A stretch of DNA of 64,000 bases. It comes from Mycolicibacterium frederiksbergense. GTDB lineage: Bacteria > Actinomycetota > Actinomycetes > Mycobacteriales > Mycobacteriaceae. The DNA lies in NCBI RefSeq assembly GCF_029893345.1, contig NZ_JARXVE010000003.1:124001-188000 (forward strand), read 5' to 3'. Each line of letters opens with the position of its first letter. The first letter of the stretch is position 1. The position numbers and the translations under genes were made by a program. Positions 18,983 to 29,339 of the stretch are shown here, in pieces. The notes under the pieces are model-generated. The model saw only the letters and a program-made list of their open reading frames with translations. It had not been told where the DNA came from and did no database searches.

Positions 18983-19467
18983 TCGGGTCGAGTTCGACGG
19001 CACACGTCGGCGTCGAACCACCGAATATCGCATTGCAACGCCAAACGCCCACCCATCGAATTTGATTTACCAGCGCGACAATTCGCCGCTCCGCCGGATT
19101 CCGGTTCTCAACTCCTCGGCAAACTTCATCCCGGATTGATCCCGCCACGGGAAGACGAGCCGGCATGGACTCGCACACTGCGCCGACCCTGCGATCCGAC
19201 TCGGAATGGACTGTGACGCTGCGTTGCTCACGCTTGGAGTTTCCAGGGGATTACCAGGAATCATGGTAAGTTTTGTAGATAGCAGCCGTGGTCGCCTCGA
19301 AGACGCCGAAGCATTCTTCTGGCGTCACCGGCCGGGCGGGCCGGGGGGAGGAAGCCGAAGAGCGGCGGCAACCTCCCTGCGACCACGGCTGCTGCTATCA
19401 GCGTCCATTCTTCGGGTTTGCCACGGACATTTGCGGATTCACCCGGCCTATTCATTCGAGGTTCCCC
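18983..19467. other. Gene-poor anomalous segment between pncA and a broken marR
   Basis: About 485 bp with no convincing gene. The first ~250 bp is visibly less GC-rich than the neighbours and lacks mycobacterial codon periodicity in every frame. The last part contains the long inverted repeat at 19278-19399. The segment replaces the promoter and N-terminus of the MarR-type gene that resumes at 19468, so it is probably an insertion or a deletion junction. Confidence 0.6.
19278..19399. repeat. Long imperfect inverted repeat
   Basis: Left arm 19278-19295 begins GATAGCAG and ends GTGGTCGC. Right arm 19379-19399 is its reverse complement with one extra AGC triplet, giving 18 paired bases with a 3-nt bulge. 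The loop (about 83 bp) is very G-rich (GGGCGGGCCGGGGGGAGG). It could be a small mobile-element remnant, a structured RNA or a strong transcription barrier. No open frame crosses it. Confidence 0.7.
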
Positions 19468-19762
19468 TGACCGGAAAACCAAGGCGAATTGCTGCGCCTG
19501 GTCGGCCGCAATCCCGACATCTCGGTGCGGGAAGCGGCGGCCGAGCTCAGCCTGGTGCCCAACACCGCGTCCACCCTGGTGTCACGGCTGGTCGCCGACG
19601 GGCTGCTGACCAGGACCGTTGACGACGCCGATCGCCCGGTGGTCAGGCTGCGGCTTACCGCACCCGACCAAGCCATCGCCGACGAGTCCAGGGCGTCCCG
19701 GGAGGCCGCCCTCTCCGCCGTGCTGGCACAGCTCGGCGACGACGTCTTGACCGAACTCACCG
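19468..19762 (+). pseudogene. MarR-family regulator fragment, both ends lost
   Basis: The translation QGELLRLVGRNPDISVREAA continues through SLVPNTASTLVSRLVADGLL and DDADRPVVRLRLT, the winged-helix core of a MarR regulator. An in-frame TGA stands just before the homology, so the N-terminal dimerisation helices are absent. The C-terminus stops after DDVLTELT, where the TnpB element begins, and a short unrelated tail follows. Not expected to work as a regulator. Its usual partner, an ABC-2 exporter, survives only as a stub on the far side of the element. Confidence 0.8.
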
Positions 19763-21463
19763 TTACGTCTGTTGTTGGCCGTTGTTGGCCAGTGCCGGGG
19801 TAACGGTTGCCCGGCCCGGGTCGCCGCGTTCGTTTCGGCCAGGCGGGCGAGATTCGGTTCCTCGCGTCCTTGACCGGGGGCGGCTACCGGTGATCGCCTT
19901 GGGGTTGTTGGGTCCGGTCTGGTTGGTAGCTCTCACCGGGCGATCCTCTGGTCGCTGCGGTGTCACACCTTTCCGACGCCGGGCCGGCAAGCCTTGGGCG
20001 CGACGCCCGATCACCGTGGCGGCTGCCTGGTGACGGGTGACGTTTGGGTAGGGGTGTTGCCAGTGCTGAGCACCCCAGATGCTGCTGTAGGCGGGATTGA
20101 CCGCCAACACCTCGATACCGGCCCGGTGGCACATGCCGGCCAGGCGGCCACGGAACACCGCGGTCGGGATACCGGCGACCGTTTTGCGGAACCGTTTCCC
20201 GCGGACACCGCGACCCATGGTTTCCCGGCCCGTGGCGCGGGCATCGGTGAAATTCAGGTCCTCGATGGCGATCGTGGCGATCCCGAACCGCCGTGCATAC
20301 CTGATGAGCCCGGTGATGGCGTGGCGCACCTGGGCATCGCGGCGCGACGACGACCCCCACAGATCGAAATCGATGCGGTGGGCGGTGCCGACTGGGTTGC
20401 CGTGGGCGTCGAGGCGCCGCAGCGCCAGGTGCCCGTCGTTGAGATCGACCCCGACCACTGGGCCGCGGGCATAGACATCCTGCCCGGGGGTGGTGTCTTC
20501 ACGCCCGGCCCAGTAGGGCAGCGCTGGGATTGCCCACGACCCGGTCAAGTAGACACCACCGCGGCCGGGTTTGCCGGTGATCGTGTAGGAGATCGAGTTG
20601 GCGCCGGTGATCCGCTGCGCCCACTGATCACTACGGTGGGAGAACACCGCCGCGCCGCAGAGCACGTAGCGGCCGCGCGGCGCGTTGGCCAAGTGCTCCA
20701 ACGGTTTCGGAAGCCGGATGCTGACTCGCCCCTCGAGGCTCACGGTGATCGTCAAATTGCCGAACGGCTCATCAGCAGAACCGTTGGCGGTGATCCGCCA
20801 CCGCGCCACATCCCAGCTCTGGCGCCACTGATCGATACTGACCGCGGCCTCATCGAGGTGATGACGCGTCTTGGCCAGGCGTTTACCACCTTCCACCACG
20901 TGAACGATCCCGGCCGCCCGGTCCCGCTGCACTGCGGTCAGCTCGCCGCGCAAATACTGCACCCTGCGTTGCTTCTGGAAGCGTTCGGCTTGTGTGGCAT
21001 AGCCTTTCACCGCTTTCGCCCGGCGCAGGGCCTTACGCTCACTGACAGTGAGGGTGTCGGCGGTGGGTGCGGCCAGGCGTGCCTCGATCGTGGCGATCGC
21101 CGCCTGCAACCCGACGATGTGCCGGTACTGGGCTTCCCGGGCCAACCGGTACTGGTCATCGTTGCCGGCGATGATCGCGTTGGCCCACCGCGCCGACGAC
21201 TGACCCGTCAACTGCTTCTTGCGGGCGTTGAGCCGCCCCCGCCGCACCCCACGCCGCCCGTCAGCATCTAACCTCGCATCCAGTGGCACCGGCCGCGACA
21301 CCGCGGCCAGATCAGCCCGACGTAACCGGCCCAGGTGCTGCGCCACCGCATCCAACACCCGATCCTCATCGGCCGTGGTGCACAGCCGAGTGGTGATCGC
21401 CACCCCCGCCGGGGCAGCGACCGGCTTCACCCCACGCCACGCCCGCAGTTTCCCGGTGGTCAC
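19763..21463 (-). CDS. TnpB-like RuvC protein lacking the zinc ribbon
   Basis: A 566-aa protein, longer than a typical ~400-aa TnpB. RuvC-I is GVDLNDGH (D340) and RuvC-II is AIEDLNF (E401). After NPAYSSIWGAQHW (456-468), where TnpB normally has its CxxC...CxxC zinc ribbon, there is no cysteine pair. The RuvC-III block reads TRHQAAATVIGRR, so the usual Asp is His (H478). The first ~330 residues contain coiled, basic helices (70-200) in place of a compact REC/WED. The last ~70 residues are Arg/Pro-rich and probably overlap a guide-RNA-encoding 3' region. GTG start. Cleavage activity is uncertain. Confidence 0.82.
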   Translation of the reverse strand: MTTGKLRAWRGVKPVAAPAGVAITTRLCTTADEDRVLDAVAQHLGRLRRADLAAVSRPVPLDARLDADGRRGVRRGRLNARKKQLTGQSSARWANAIIAGNDDQYRLAREAQYRHIVGLQAAIATIEARLAAPTADTLTVSERKALRRAKAVKGYATQAERFQKQRRVQYLRGELTAVQRDRAAGIVHVVEGGKRLAKTRHHLDEAAVSIDQWRQSWDVARWRITANGSADEPFGNLTITVSLEGRVSIRLPKPLEHLANAPRGRYVLCGAAVFSHRSDQWAQRITGANSISYTITGKPGRGGVYLTGSWAIPALPYWAGREDTTPGQDVYARGPVVGVDLNDGHLALRRLDAHGNPVGTAHRIDFDLWGSSSRRDAQVRHAITGLIRYARRFGIATIAIEDLNFTDARATGRETMGRGVRGKRFRKTVAGIPTAVFRGRLAGMCHRAGIEVLAVNPAYSSIWGAQHWQHPYPNVTRHQAAATVIGRRAQGLPARRRKGVTPQRPEDRPVRATNQTGPNNPKAITGSRPRSRTRGTESRPPGRNERGDPGRATVTPALANNGQQQT

Positions 21464-21484
21464 ACGCCATCACCGCACTCAGTC

Positions 21485-21934
21485 TCAGCAGACACCGCTG
21501 CGCACGAAGCCCTGGGCGAACTCACTAGCGACAAGGTCTACAGCCGGATACTCAAACCCCCGCTGCCGCAATCGAACAGCATCCATACGCGCTTTCGACT
21601 GCCACTCCTCCTCGGCTCGCGCGACGCCCAACACCTTGCGCGCCCACCGCAACCAATCCGGTCGATCACGCTGCGCCTCGACAACATCACGGTCGGTCCA
21701 TCCACGGCCAATATCAGCAAGATCAGCCACACCGATACACAAATGTCGCGCTGCGACCTCTGGCGCCAGCCGCTTCCCGCCGAACTTCGAACCCACCGCC
21801 TGCACCCCCTCCGCGACCGACCACACCAGCCCGATGTCCAATAACGACCGACAAACAATCCCAAATCGCCGCATGGCTGGTGGCCTAACCCAGAGGCTCC
21901 CAGACGGGTCCGACAAACAGCGATCAACCGCCAT
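21485..21934 (-). CDS. Uncharacterised 149-aa protein paired with the TnpB-like gene
   Basis: Not recognised. It starts about 15 bp inside the element and ends 21 bp before the TnpB-like start, so the two form an operon. ATG at 21934; an internal Met (MRRFGIV) is an alternative. The sequence is mixed alpha-helical: KFGGKRLAPEVAARHLCIGVADLADIG, then a charged helix GWTDRDVVEAQRDRPDWLRWARKVLG and QSKARMDAVRLRQRGFEYPA. No serine-recombinase or Y1 motif is seen. Position and charge suggest a DNA/RNA-binding or regulatory helper, by inference only. Confidence 0.6.
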   Translation of the reverse strand: MAVDRCLSDPSGSLWVRPPAMRRFGIVCRSLLDIGLVWSVAEGVQAVGSKFGGKRLAPEVAARHLCIGVADLADIGRGWTDRDVVEAQRDRPDWLRWARKVLGVARAEEEWQSKARMDAVRLRQRGFEYPAVDLVASEFAQGFVRSGVC

Positions 21935-21949
21935 TGGCCAATAAAACCG

Positions 21950-22108
21950 TCAGCAGTTCCCAACCCGCTCAGCTATGAAGTCAACGCGTTGCGCGGGCTG
22001 TTGATCGGCACCCCGACCAATTGGGCGCTGGACGTCAGCGTGCTGATCGCGGCCGCGGTGTTGGGCGTGGCGGCTGCCTCGCTGCTGTTGCGCCGGCTGG
22101 TGCGGTAG
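21950..22108 (+). pseudogene. C-terminal stub of an ABC-2 type permease
   Basis: In frame from about 21950 to the TAG at 22106-22108 the translation is NPLSYEVNALRGLLIGTP, then NWALDVSVLIAAAVLG and a last hydrophobic helix ending LLLRRLVR. This is the conserved last extracellular loop plus final transmembrane segment of drug/daunorubicin-type ABC-2 permeases. The start, the other five helices and the ATPase gene are missing. The remaining bases to 22206 are an ordinary spacer in front of the next gene. Confidence 0.8.
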
Positions 22109-22206
22109 CCGCACCCGCGTCTGACCGGCGGTTTCCGACGACCCAGCTGGGCCCGACCAACCGGGTGGTTTAGTGTGCAGTCAGATCCACCCAGAGGGAG
22201 ACGGGC

Positions 22207-23364
22207 ATGCAACTGGCACTCACGCCGGAGGAAGCAGCTTTTCGCGATGAGCTGCGCACCTTCTACACCACCAAGATTCCCGCCGAAATCCGCGATCGAT
22301 CGCGCCGGGGACTGGAACTGAGCAAAGACGACATCGTCACGGCGCACAAGATCCTGCACGAGCATGGCCTGGCCGTACCGAACTGGCCGGTGAAATGGGG
22401 TGGCAAGGACTGGACACCCAATCAGCACCAGATCTGGCTCGACGAGATGCAGCTGGCCTGCGTGCCCGAGCCGCTGACCTTCAATGCCAAGATGGTCGGC
22501 CCGGTGATCGCCGAGTTCGGGTCGCAGGCGATCAAGGAGCGATTCCTGCCGCCGACCGCCTCACTCGACATCTGGTGGTGCCAGGGCTTCTCCGAACCCG
22601 AGGCCGGCTCGGACCTGGCTTCGCTGCGCACCACCGCGATCCGTGACGGCGACACCTATGTGGTCAACGGCCAGAAGACCTGGACCACACTGGGTCAGCA
22701 CGCCGACTGGATTTTCTGTCTGGTTCGCACCGACCCGCAGGCCCCGAAGAAGCAGGCCGGCATCTCTTTCCTGCTGATCGACATGAACACCCCGGGTATC
22801 ACGCTGCGCCCGATCAAGCTGATCGACGGCAGCTTCGAGGTCAACGAGGTGTTCTTCGAGGACGTCCGGGTCCCCGCCGATCAGCTGGTCGGTGAGGAGA
22901 ACCAGGGTTGGACCTACGCGAAGTTCCTGCTCGGCAACGAGCGCACCGGCATCACGCAGGTGGCCCGCACCAAGGTGCGGCTGGCCGAGGCCAAAGCACG
23001 CGCGGCCGCCTCGGGCCTGCTGTCCGACCCGCTGTTCGCCGCCCGACTGGCCGAAGCCGAGAACGACGTCCTGGCACTGGAACTCACGCAGATGCGGGTG
23101 ACATCGGATTCGTCTGACGGCAAGCCCAGCCCGGCCTCGTCGGTGCTGAAATTGCGCGGCAGCCAGCTGCAGCAGAACGCCACCGAACTCCTGGTCGAGG
23201 TGGCCGGCGCCGACGCACTGCCCTACGAGGCCGGCGACATCGCCTCACCCGAATGGGCGCAGCTCGCCGCGCCGCACTACCTCAACTACCGCAAGACCTC
23301 GATCTACGGCGGTAGCAACGAGGTACAACGCACCATCATCGCCTCCACCATTCTCGGATTGTGA
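22207..23364 (+). CDS. Acyl-CoA dehydrogenase (FadE), subunit-type 1
   Basis: A 385-aa FAD flavoenzyme introducing an alpha,beta double bond into acyl-CoA. Family blocks: GFSEPEAGSDLASLRTTA (flavin/substrate loop), GQKTWTTLGQHADW and the C-terminal YRKTSIYGGSNEVQRTII. RBS AGAGGGAG about 8 bp before the ATG. A second, diverged FadE begins 8 bp downstream. Adjacent unequal FadE pairs in mycobacteria often assemble as alpha2beta2 heterotetramers on steroid side-chain or ring CoA esters, so a bulky substrate is plausible. No KstR box was found upstream. Confidence 0.93.
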   Translation: MQLALTPEEAAFRDELRTFYTTKIPAEIRDRSRRGLELSKDDIVTAHKILHEHGLAVPNWPVKWGGKDWTPNQHQIWLDEMQLACVPEPLTFNAKMVGPVIAEFGSQAIKERFLPPTASLDIWWCQGFSEPEAGSDLASLRTTAIRDGDTYVVNGQKTWTTLGQHADWIFCLVRTDPQAPKKQAGISFLLIDMNTPGITLRPIKLIDGSFEVNEVFFEDVRVPADQLVGEENQGWTYAKFLLGNERTGITQVARTKVRLAEAKARAAASGLLSDPLFAARLAEAENDVLALELTQMRVTSDSSDGKPSPASSVLKLRGSQLQQNATELLVEVAGADALPYEAGDIASPEWAQLAAPHYLNYRKTSIYGGSNEVQRTIIASTILGL

Positions 23365-23372
23365 GTTGAGCC

Positions 23373-24482
23373 ATGGATTTTCAGCTGACCGACGAACAGA
23401 ACCTGCTGGCGGACACCACCCGTGATCTGCTGTCCGGCTACGACACCGAAAAGCGCAACAAGATGGTGGAATCCGAGTCCGGGTTCGATCGTCAGGTGTG
23501 GGGACAGCTAGCCGAGATCGGGGTCCTGGGACTGGGATTCGATGAGGACTCCGGTGGCCAGATCGAGATCATGGTGGTGCTCAACGAGATCGGACGCCGG
23601 CTGGCGCCCGAGCCCGTGCTGCACGGAGCACTCGCTCCCGGTGCGATCATCGCCGAGCAGGGCACCGACGCGCAGCGCGCACTCTTGGACGACGTCGCCG
23701 CCGGCCAGCGGATCCTGGCCTTCGCGCACTTCGAACCCGGCCTGCGCGGGTCCGGACCGGTGAAAACCACGGCGACCCGAAGCGGCGACGGCTGGGTGCT
23801 CAGTGGCACCAAGAACCCGGTGCTGGCCGGTGACGTCGCCGACACGCTGGTCGTCAGCGCAGCCCTGCCCGATGGTGGCACCGGATTGTTCCTGGTGGAC
23901 GCCGCCGACGGCACCGGGGTGGCCCGCACCGGCTACCGGACCTTCGACGGCCAGCGCGGCGCCCAGATCCTCCTGGACTCCACGCCCGCCGAGCCGCTCG
24001 GCGAGGCGGTCGACGCCGGCGAGGCCATCACCCGCGCCCTGGTACGGATTTCGGCGGGCCTGTGCGCCGAGGCGGTCGGGGCGATGGAGGAGTCACTGCG
24101 GCTGACCACCGATTACCTCAAGTCCCGCAAGCAGTTCGGGGTCACGCTGAGCAAGTTCCAGACCCTGACCCAGCGGGCCGCCGATATGTACATGTCGTTG
24201 GAATTGGCGCGCAGCATGGGCGTCTACGCCGCGATGTCCATCGCCGACGGTCAGCTGGACCCGGTCATCGCGGCCCGGTCCAAACTGCAGATCGGGCGCT
24301 CCGGGCGGCACATCTCGCAGGAGTCGATCCAGCTGCACGGCGGTATCGGCGTCACCGCGGAGTACCCGATCGGGCACTACGCCGCCCGGCTCACCGCGAT
24401 CGAACACACCCTGGGCTCCTCCACCGATCAGCTACACACGCTGATCGGCCAGCTGGACAGCTACCAGATCGTCACTCTTTGA
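23373..24482 (+). CDS. Acyl-CoA dehydrogenase (FadE), subunit-type 2
   Basis: A 369-aa acyl-CoA dehydrogenase homologue. It keeps the C-terminal FAD domain (SRKQFGVTLSKFQTLTQRAADMYM and QESIQLHGGIGVTAEYPIGHY) but has a much-reduced middle domain without the SEPxAGSD loop of its partner. This matches the second subunit of heteromeric mycobacterial FadE pairs. ATG 8 bp after the first subunit, so co-translation is likely. The 3' end overlaps the convergent MFS gene by 51 bp. Confidence 0.92.
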   Translation: MDFQLTDEQNLLADTTRDLLSGYDTEKRNKMVESESGFDRQVWGQLAEIGVLGLGFDEDSGGQIEIMVVLNEIGRRLAPEPVLHGALAPGAIIAEQGTDAQRALLDDVAAGQRILAFAHFEPGLRGSGPVKTTATRSGDGWVLSGTKNPVLAGDVADTLVVSAALPDGGTGLFLVDAADGTGVARTGYRTFDGQRGAQILLDSTPAEPLGEAVDAGEAITRALVRISAGLCAEAVGAMEESLRLTTDYLKSRKQFGVTLSKFQTLTQRAADMYMSLELARSMGVYAAMSIADGQLDPVIAARSKLQIGRSGRHISQESIQLHGGIGVTAEYPIGHYAARLTAIEHTLGSSTDQLHTLIGQLDSYQIVTL

Positions 24483-25916
24483 TCCCCGCCCCGAGGGCGC
24501 CCCGCCGGACCGCTCCGGCCGGGGTGCCTTCGGAATCGCCAGGGCGATAAGCGCGGCGCCGGCGGCCGTGGCAGCGGCGATCAGCAGCGCGGTGCGGAAC
24601 CCGCCGAGCGACGGCAGCACCTGCCCGGCGGCGACGACCGTCATCTGGGCCAGCACCGCGCTCAGCACCGCGCTCGATGTCGAGGTGCCCAGGGATCGCG
24701 CCAGGGAGTTGATGCTGTTGGCCGATGCGGTTTCCGACACCGGCACCGCGGCATTGATCAGCGCGGGCAACGCCGCGAAGGCGAATCCGACACCGAAACT
24801 GACGACCAGGCCGATCGTCAGCACGCCGACCGGGCTACCGAGCAGCAGGGTTCCGATCAAGTAGCCCGCGGCAATGATCGCGCTTCCGATCACCAGCACG
24901 ACTTTCGGTCCGCGCGCGGCCACCATCCGTGCGGCCACAGGTGCCGCCACCATCATCGCCAGACCACCGGGCGCCATCCACAGGCCGGTGGCAATCATGC
25001 TCTGCCCCAGGCCGAATCCGGTTTCTCGGGGCATCTCCAACAACTGCGGACCCACCAGCGACATCGCGAACATGCCGAAGCCCAGCGCGATGGACGCCAG
25101 ATTCGTCAGCAGCACCGGACGTTTCAACGTGGTCCGCATGTCCACGATCGGTGCGGGCGCGCGGTACTGCCACCAGGTGAACCCCGCGAAGATCACCGCC
25201 GCGCCGGCGAACAGGCCCAACGTGGTGGGGCTGCTCCAGCCCCACATCCCGCCTTTGGAGATGGGCAGCAACAGCAGCACCAGGCCGGTGCCCAGTGCGA
25301 TGGCCCCGATCGGGTCGAAGCGGTGATCGGAGGACACCGGTTCCAGGTCGGGCACCAGCAGGACGAACAGAATGCCGGAGGCCAGGCCGAGTGCGGCCGC
25401 GCACCAGAACAGCGCATGCCAATTGAAGTGTTCGGCGATCACCGCCGACAACGGCAGGCCCAGGGCTCCGCCGACACCCAGCGACGCACTCATCAACCCC
25501 ATCGCCGAGCCGACCCGCTCGGCGGGCAGGGCCGCGCGCAGCACGCTGATGCCCAGCGGGATGACCGGCGCGCCGAACCCCTGCAGTCCGCGCCCGATCA
25601 CCAACGGGATCAGCGAGCTGGTCAGCGCGGCGATCAAGGATCCGGTGAACAGCGCCACGGCGCACAGCACGAGAATCCGCTTGGCCCCGTACATATCCCC
25701 CAGCCTGCCCAGCACGGGTGTGGCGACAGCACCGGTCAGCAGCGTCGCGGTGATCACCCATGACGCGTTGGCCGAGCTGGTGCCGAGCAGGACCGGCAGC
25801 TGCGGGATCAGCGGGATCACCAAGGTCTGCATGAGCGAGACGCTGATGCCCGCCGCCGCGAGTACCGCGATCAGCACCCCACCGGGCACCGATCGACGCG
25901 CCGATTGATTAGCCAC
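24432..25916 (-). CDS. MFS drug exporter, 14-helix DHA2 (EmrB/QacA-like)
   Basis: A 494-aa major facilitator with about 14 membrane helices. The N-terminal half has the motif A-type loop GRLGDMYGAKRILV and the motif C-like helix SLGVGGALGLPLSAVIAEH of proton/drug antiporters. GTG start (MANQSARRS). The soluble tail carries a Pro/Arg/Gly stretch that is encoded antisense to the end of the fadE gene. Probably exports a hydrophobic compound; substrate unknown. Lies 61 bp downstream of mak. Confidence 0.9.
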   Translation of the reverse strand: MANQSARRSVPGGVLIAVLAAAGISVSLMQTLVIPLIPQLPVLLGTSSANASWVITATLLTGAVATPVLGRLGDMYGAKRILVLCAVALFTGSLIAALTSSLIPLVIGRGLQGFGAPVIPLGISVLRAALPAERVGSAMGLMSASLGVGGALGLPLSAVIAEHFNWHALFWCAAALGLASGILFVLLVPDLEPVSSDHRFDPIGAIALGTGLVLLLLPISKGGMWGWSSPTTLGLFAGAAVIFAGFTWWQYRAPAPIVDMRTTLKRPVLLTNLASIALGFGMFAMSLVGPQLLEMPRETGFGLGQSMIATGLWMAPGGLAMMVAAPVAARMVAARGPKVVLVIGSAIIAAGYLIGTLLLGSPVGVLTIGLVVSFGVGFAFAALPALINAAVPVSETASANSINSLARSLGTSTSSAVLSAVLAQMTVVAAGQVLPSLGGFRTALLIAAATAAGAALIALAIPKAPRPERSGGAPSGRGSKSDDLVAVQLADQRV

Positions 25917-25977
25917 CCTAAAGAAGATAGGTGATCGATGTTTCCACGCACAATTTGCGCCAGGGAACGCCGCCCCC

Positions 25978-27321
25978 TCAGCCGATCAGGCGCACCACCG
26001 ATGCCAGCGGGATGGGCAACCAACTGGGCCGGTGCCGGGCCTCATACGCCGCCTCGTAGACCGCCTTGTCCAACTCGTAGGCCGTCAGCAGGGCCGCATG
26101 CTCACGCGGATCGGTGCCGGCCACCGCGGCGTAGCCGTCGCAGAACGCCGTGCCGTTGCGGTCGGCCCACTCCCGGGCCCGGGCGGCCAGTTGCCGGGCC
26201 CGGTCATCATCGGTGGCCAGGTCCACCAGGCGCGCATGGGCCGCGTAGTCGAAGGATCGCAGCATGCCCGCGACGTCGCGAATCGGGGAGTCCGGACGCC
26301 GACGTTGCGCCAGCGGCTGGCCCGGTTCCCCCTCGAAATCGATCAGCAGCCACCGCTCGGGGGTACGCAGCACCTGACCCAGGTGCAGGTCCCCGTGTAT
26401 CCGCTGCATCGTCACCTGCTCGTCGGCCAACTTGCGGTAGCGATCCTCGATCAGCGAAACATGCTGGCGCAGTTCGGGTACCGCATCGGCAGCGATGGCC
26501 AGCCGGGCGGACATGATCTCGGCCGGGAACGGCACCGACTCGGCGCCGAGCTGCTCGGCCAGGCAGGCATGCACCGAGGCCACCGCCTCGCCCAGCCGGT
26601 GCGACTCGGCGGCGAAATCACCGCCCACCTCGTCGGCGTACAGGTCACCCTCGGCGAACAGGTCCCGGGTGCTCGCGGTGGCCATGTCCCAGCCCTCGGC
26701 GGAGTTACCGGCGAACTCGGCAACCATCGCCAATGCGAAAGGCTCACCGGCCCAGTCGATATCAACCGATCCCAGCAGAGTGGCCACGTGCGGGTTGCCG
26801 GCCCGGGCCAGCACCCGATTGAGTTCGATGTCGGGGTGCACGCCCGGGGTGATCCGGCGGAACACCTTGAGCACGGCGTCCTGCCCGAACACCACGCTGG
26901 TGTTGCTCTGCTCGGCCGCCGAGATCCGGGGCGGGGCGTTCAGTGGCAGGGTGGCCCCCGGCTCCTTGCTGCACCTCATCGGGCCCACCGTGGCCGAGTC
27001 GTCGATCAGCTGCAGCAGATAGCGCGCCGCATCCTGGTCGTAGAGCGCGTCGTAGCCGGTCCGGCCGCCGACGCTGCCGATCGTGGCCACCGAGCTGTAC
27101 TCGTCGATCGGATCGGCATCCCACTTCACGATCACCTGGTAGTGCTCGGCGCTGCCGTCGGCGTAGGACACTCGCAGCAGCGTCAGATCGATATCCTGCC
27201 CCGCACCCTCTTCCATGGCACTCAGCGCGATCACCAGACTCGGTGTAACGGTTAACAACTCGCGGCCGCGGCCGGCATACCAGCGCTGCTGGGTCAACCA
27301 GTCACCGAATTCAAGATTCAT
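25978..27321 (-). CDS. mak: Maltokinase
   Basis: A 447-aa ATP-dependent kinase making maltose 1-phosphate, the donor for GlgE alpha-glucan synthesis. The kinase-like fold shows the catalytic loop [14 protein letters not shown] and the metal-binding DFEGEP motif expected of Mak/aminoglycoside-phosphotransferase relatives. The start [20 protein letters not shown] has the conserved N-terminal WL..QRWFAGK-like cap element. ATG at 27321 is 2 bp after the treS stop, giving strict coupling. Length matches mycobacterial Mak. Confidence 0.95.
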   Translation of the reverse strand: MNLEFGDWLTQQRWYAGRGRELLTVTPSLVIALSAMEEGAGQDIDLTLLRVSYADGSAEHYQVIVKWDADPIDEYSSVATIGSVGGRTGYDALYDQDAARYLLQLIDDSATVGPMRCSKEPGATLPLNAPPRISAAEQSNTSVVFGQDAVLKVFRRITPGVHPDIELNRVLARAGNPHVATLLGSVDIDWAGEPFALAMVAEFAGNSAEGWDMATASTRDLFAEGDLYADEVGGDFAAESHRLGEAVASVHACLAEQLGAESVPFPAEIMSARLAIAADAVPELRQHVSLIEDRYRKLADEQVTMQRIHGDLHLGQVLRTPERWLLIDFEGEPGQPLAQRRRPDSPIRDVAGMLRSFDYAAHARLVDLATDDDRARQLAARAREWADRNGTAFCDGYAAVAGTDPREHAALLTAYELDKAVYEAAYEARHRPSWLPIPLASVVRLIG

Positions 27322-27323
27322 GG

Positions 27324-29126
<1,803 letters not shown>

Positions 29127-29339
29127 CAGCCTTCCACGGTACCCACTTCGGCCGTGCTCTACACCTGCTCGCGCTCCCGCTATCCGAAATGGCCCTGCAG
29201 CAACGCGATTCGTCGACGAGTCGTGTTTGCGGGAAAACTAACGGTTGAATAAGAGCCGAGTACGGGTTAGGTTTCTCCCGATTTGATCTCGTCGTCGACC
29301 CCGGGTCGGCGACCACGAACATTCGATGAGGGGTGGCCT

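Larger units (their letters stand above)
19763..21950 (-). mobile_element. TnpB-type (IS605/IS1341-like) element without a transposase gene
   Basis: About 2.2 kb inserted between a MarR fragment and an ABC-2 permease fragment. It carries only a TnpB-like gene and a small upstream gene, both on the minus strand; no Y1 or serine transposase is present. Both boundaries are inferred from where flanking protein homology breaks, within about 10-15 bp. There are no terminal inverted repeats, as expected for this class. The tandem GTTGTTGGCC pair near 19770-19789 and an ATTGGCCAAT block near 21934 lie close to the two ends. Confidence 0.75.

Noticed and set aside
19994..21271. 425-codon plus-strand frame opposite the TnpB-like gene
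   Set aside because: No motif, and the minus frame has RuvC blocks.
22150..22185. ACCAACCGGGTGGT near-palindrome upstream of the fadE pair, possible KstR or FadR site
   Set aside because: It lacks AACnnGTT and is not symmetric enough.
21935..22206. A separate small gene reading ALDVSVLIAAAVLG as a novel membrane peptide
   Set aside because: The stretch matches the C-terminus of ABC-2 permeases including the NPLSYEVNALRG loop, so it is a stub, not a new gene.
29243..29269. GGTTG-N16-GGGTTA before the hypothetical gene at 29340, possible SigF promoter
   Set aside because: Both hexamers deviate from GTTT/GGGTAT, so support is too weak to list.
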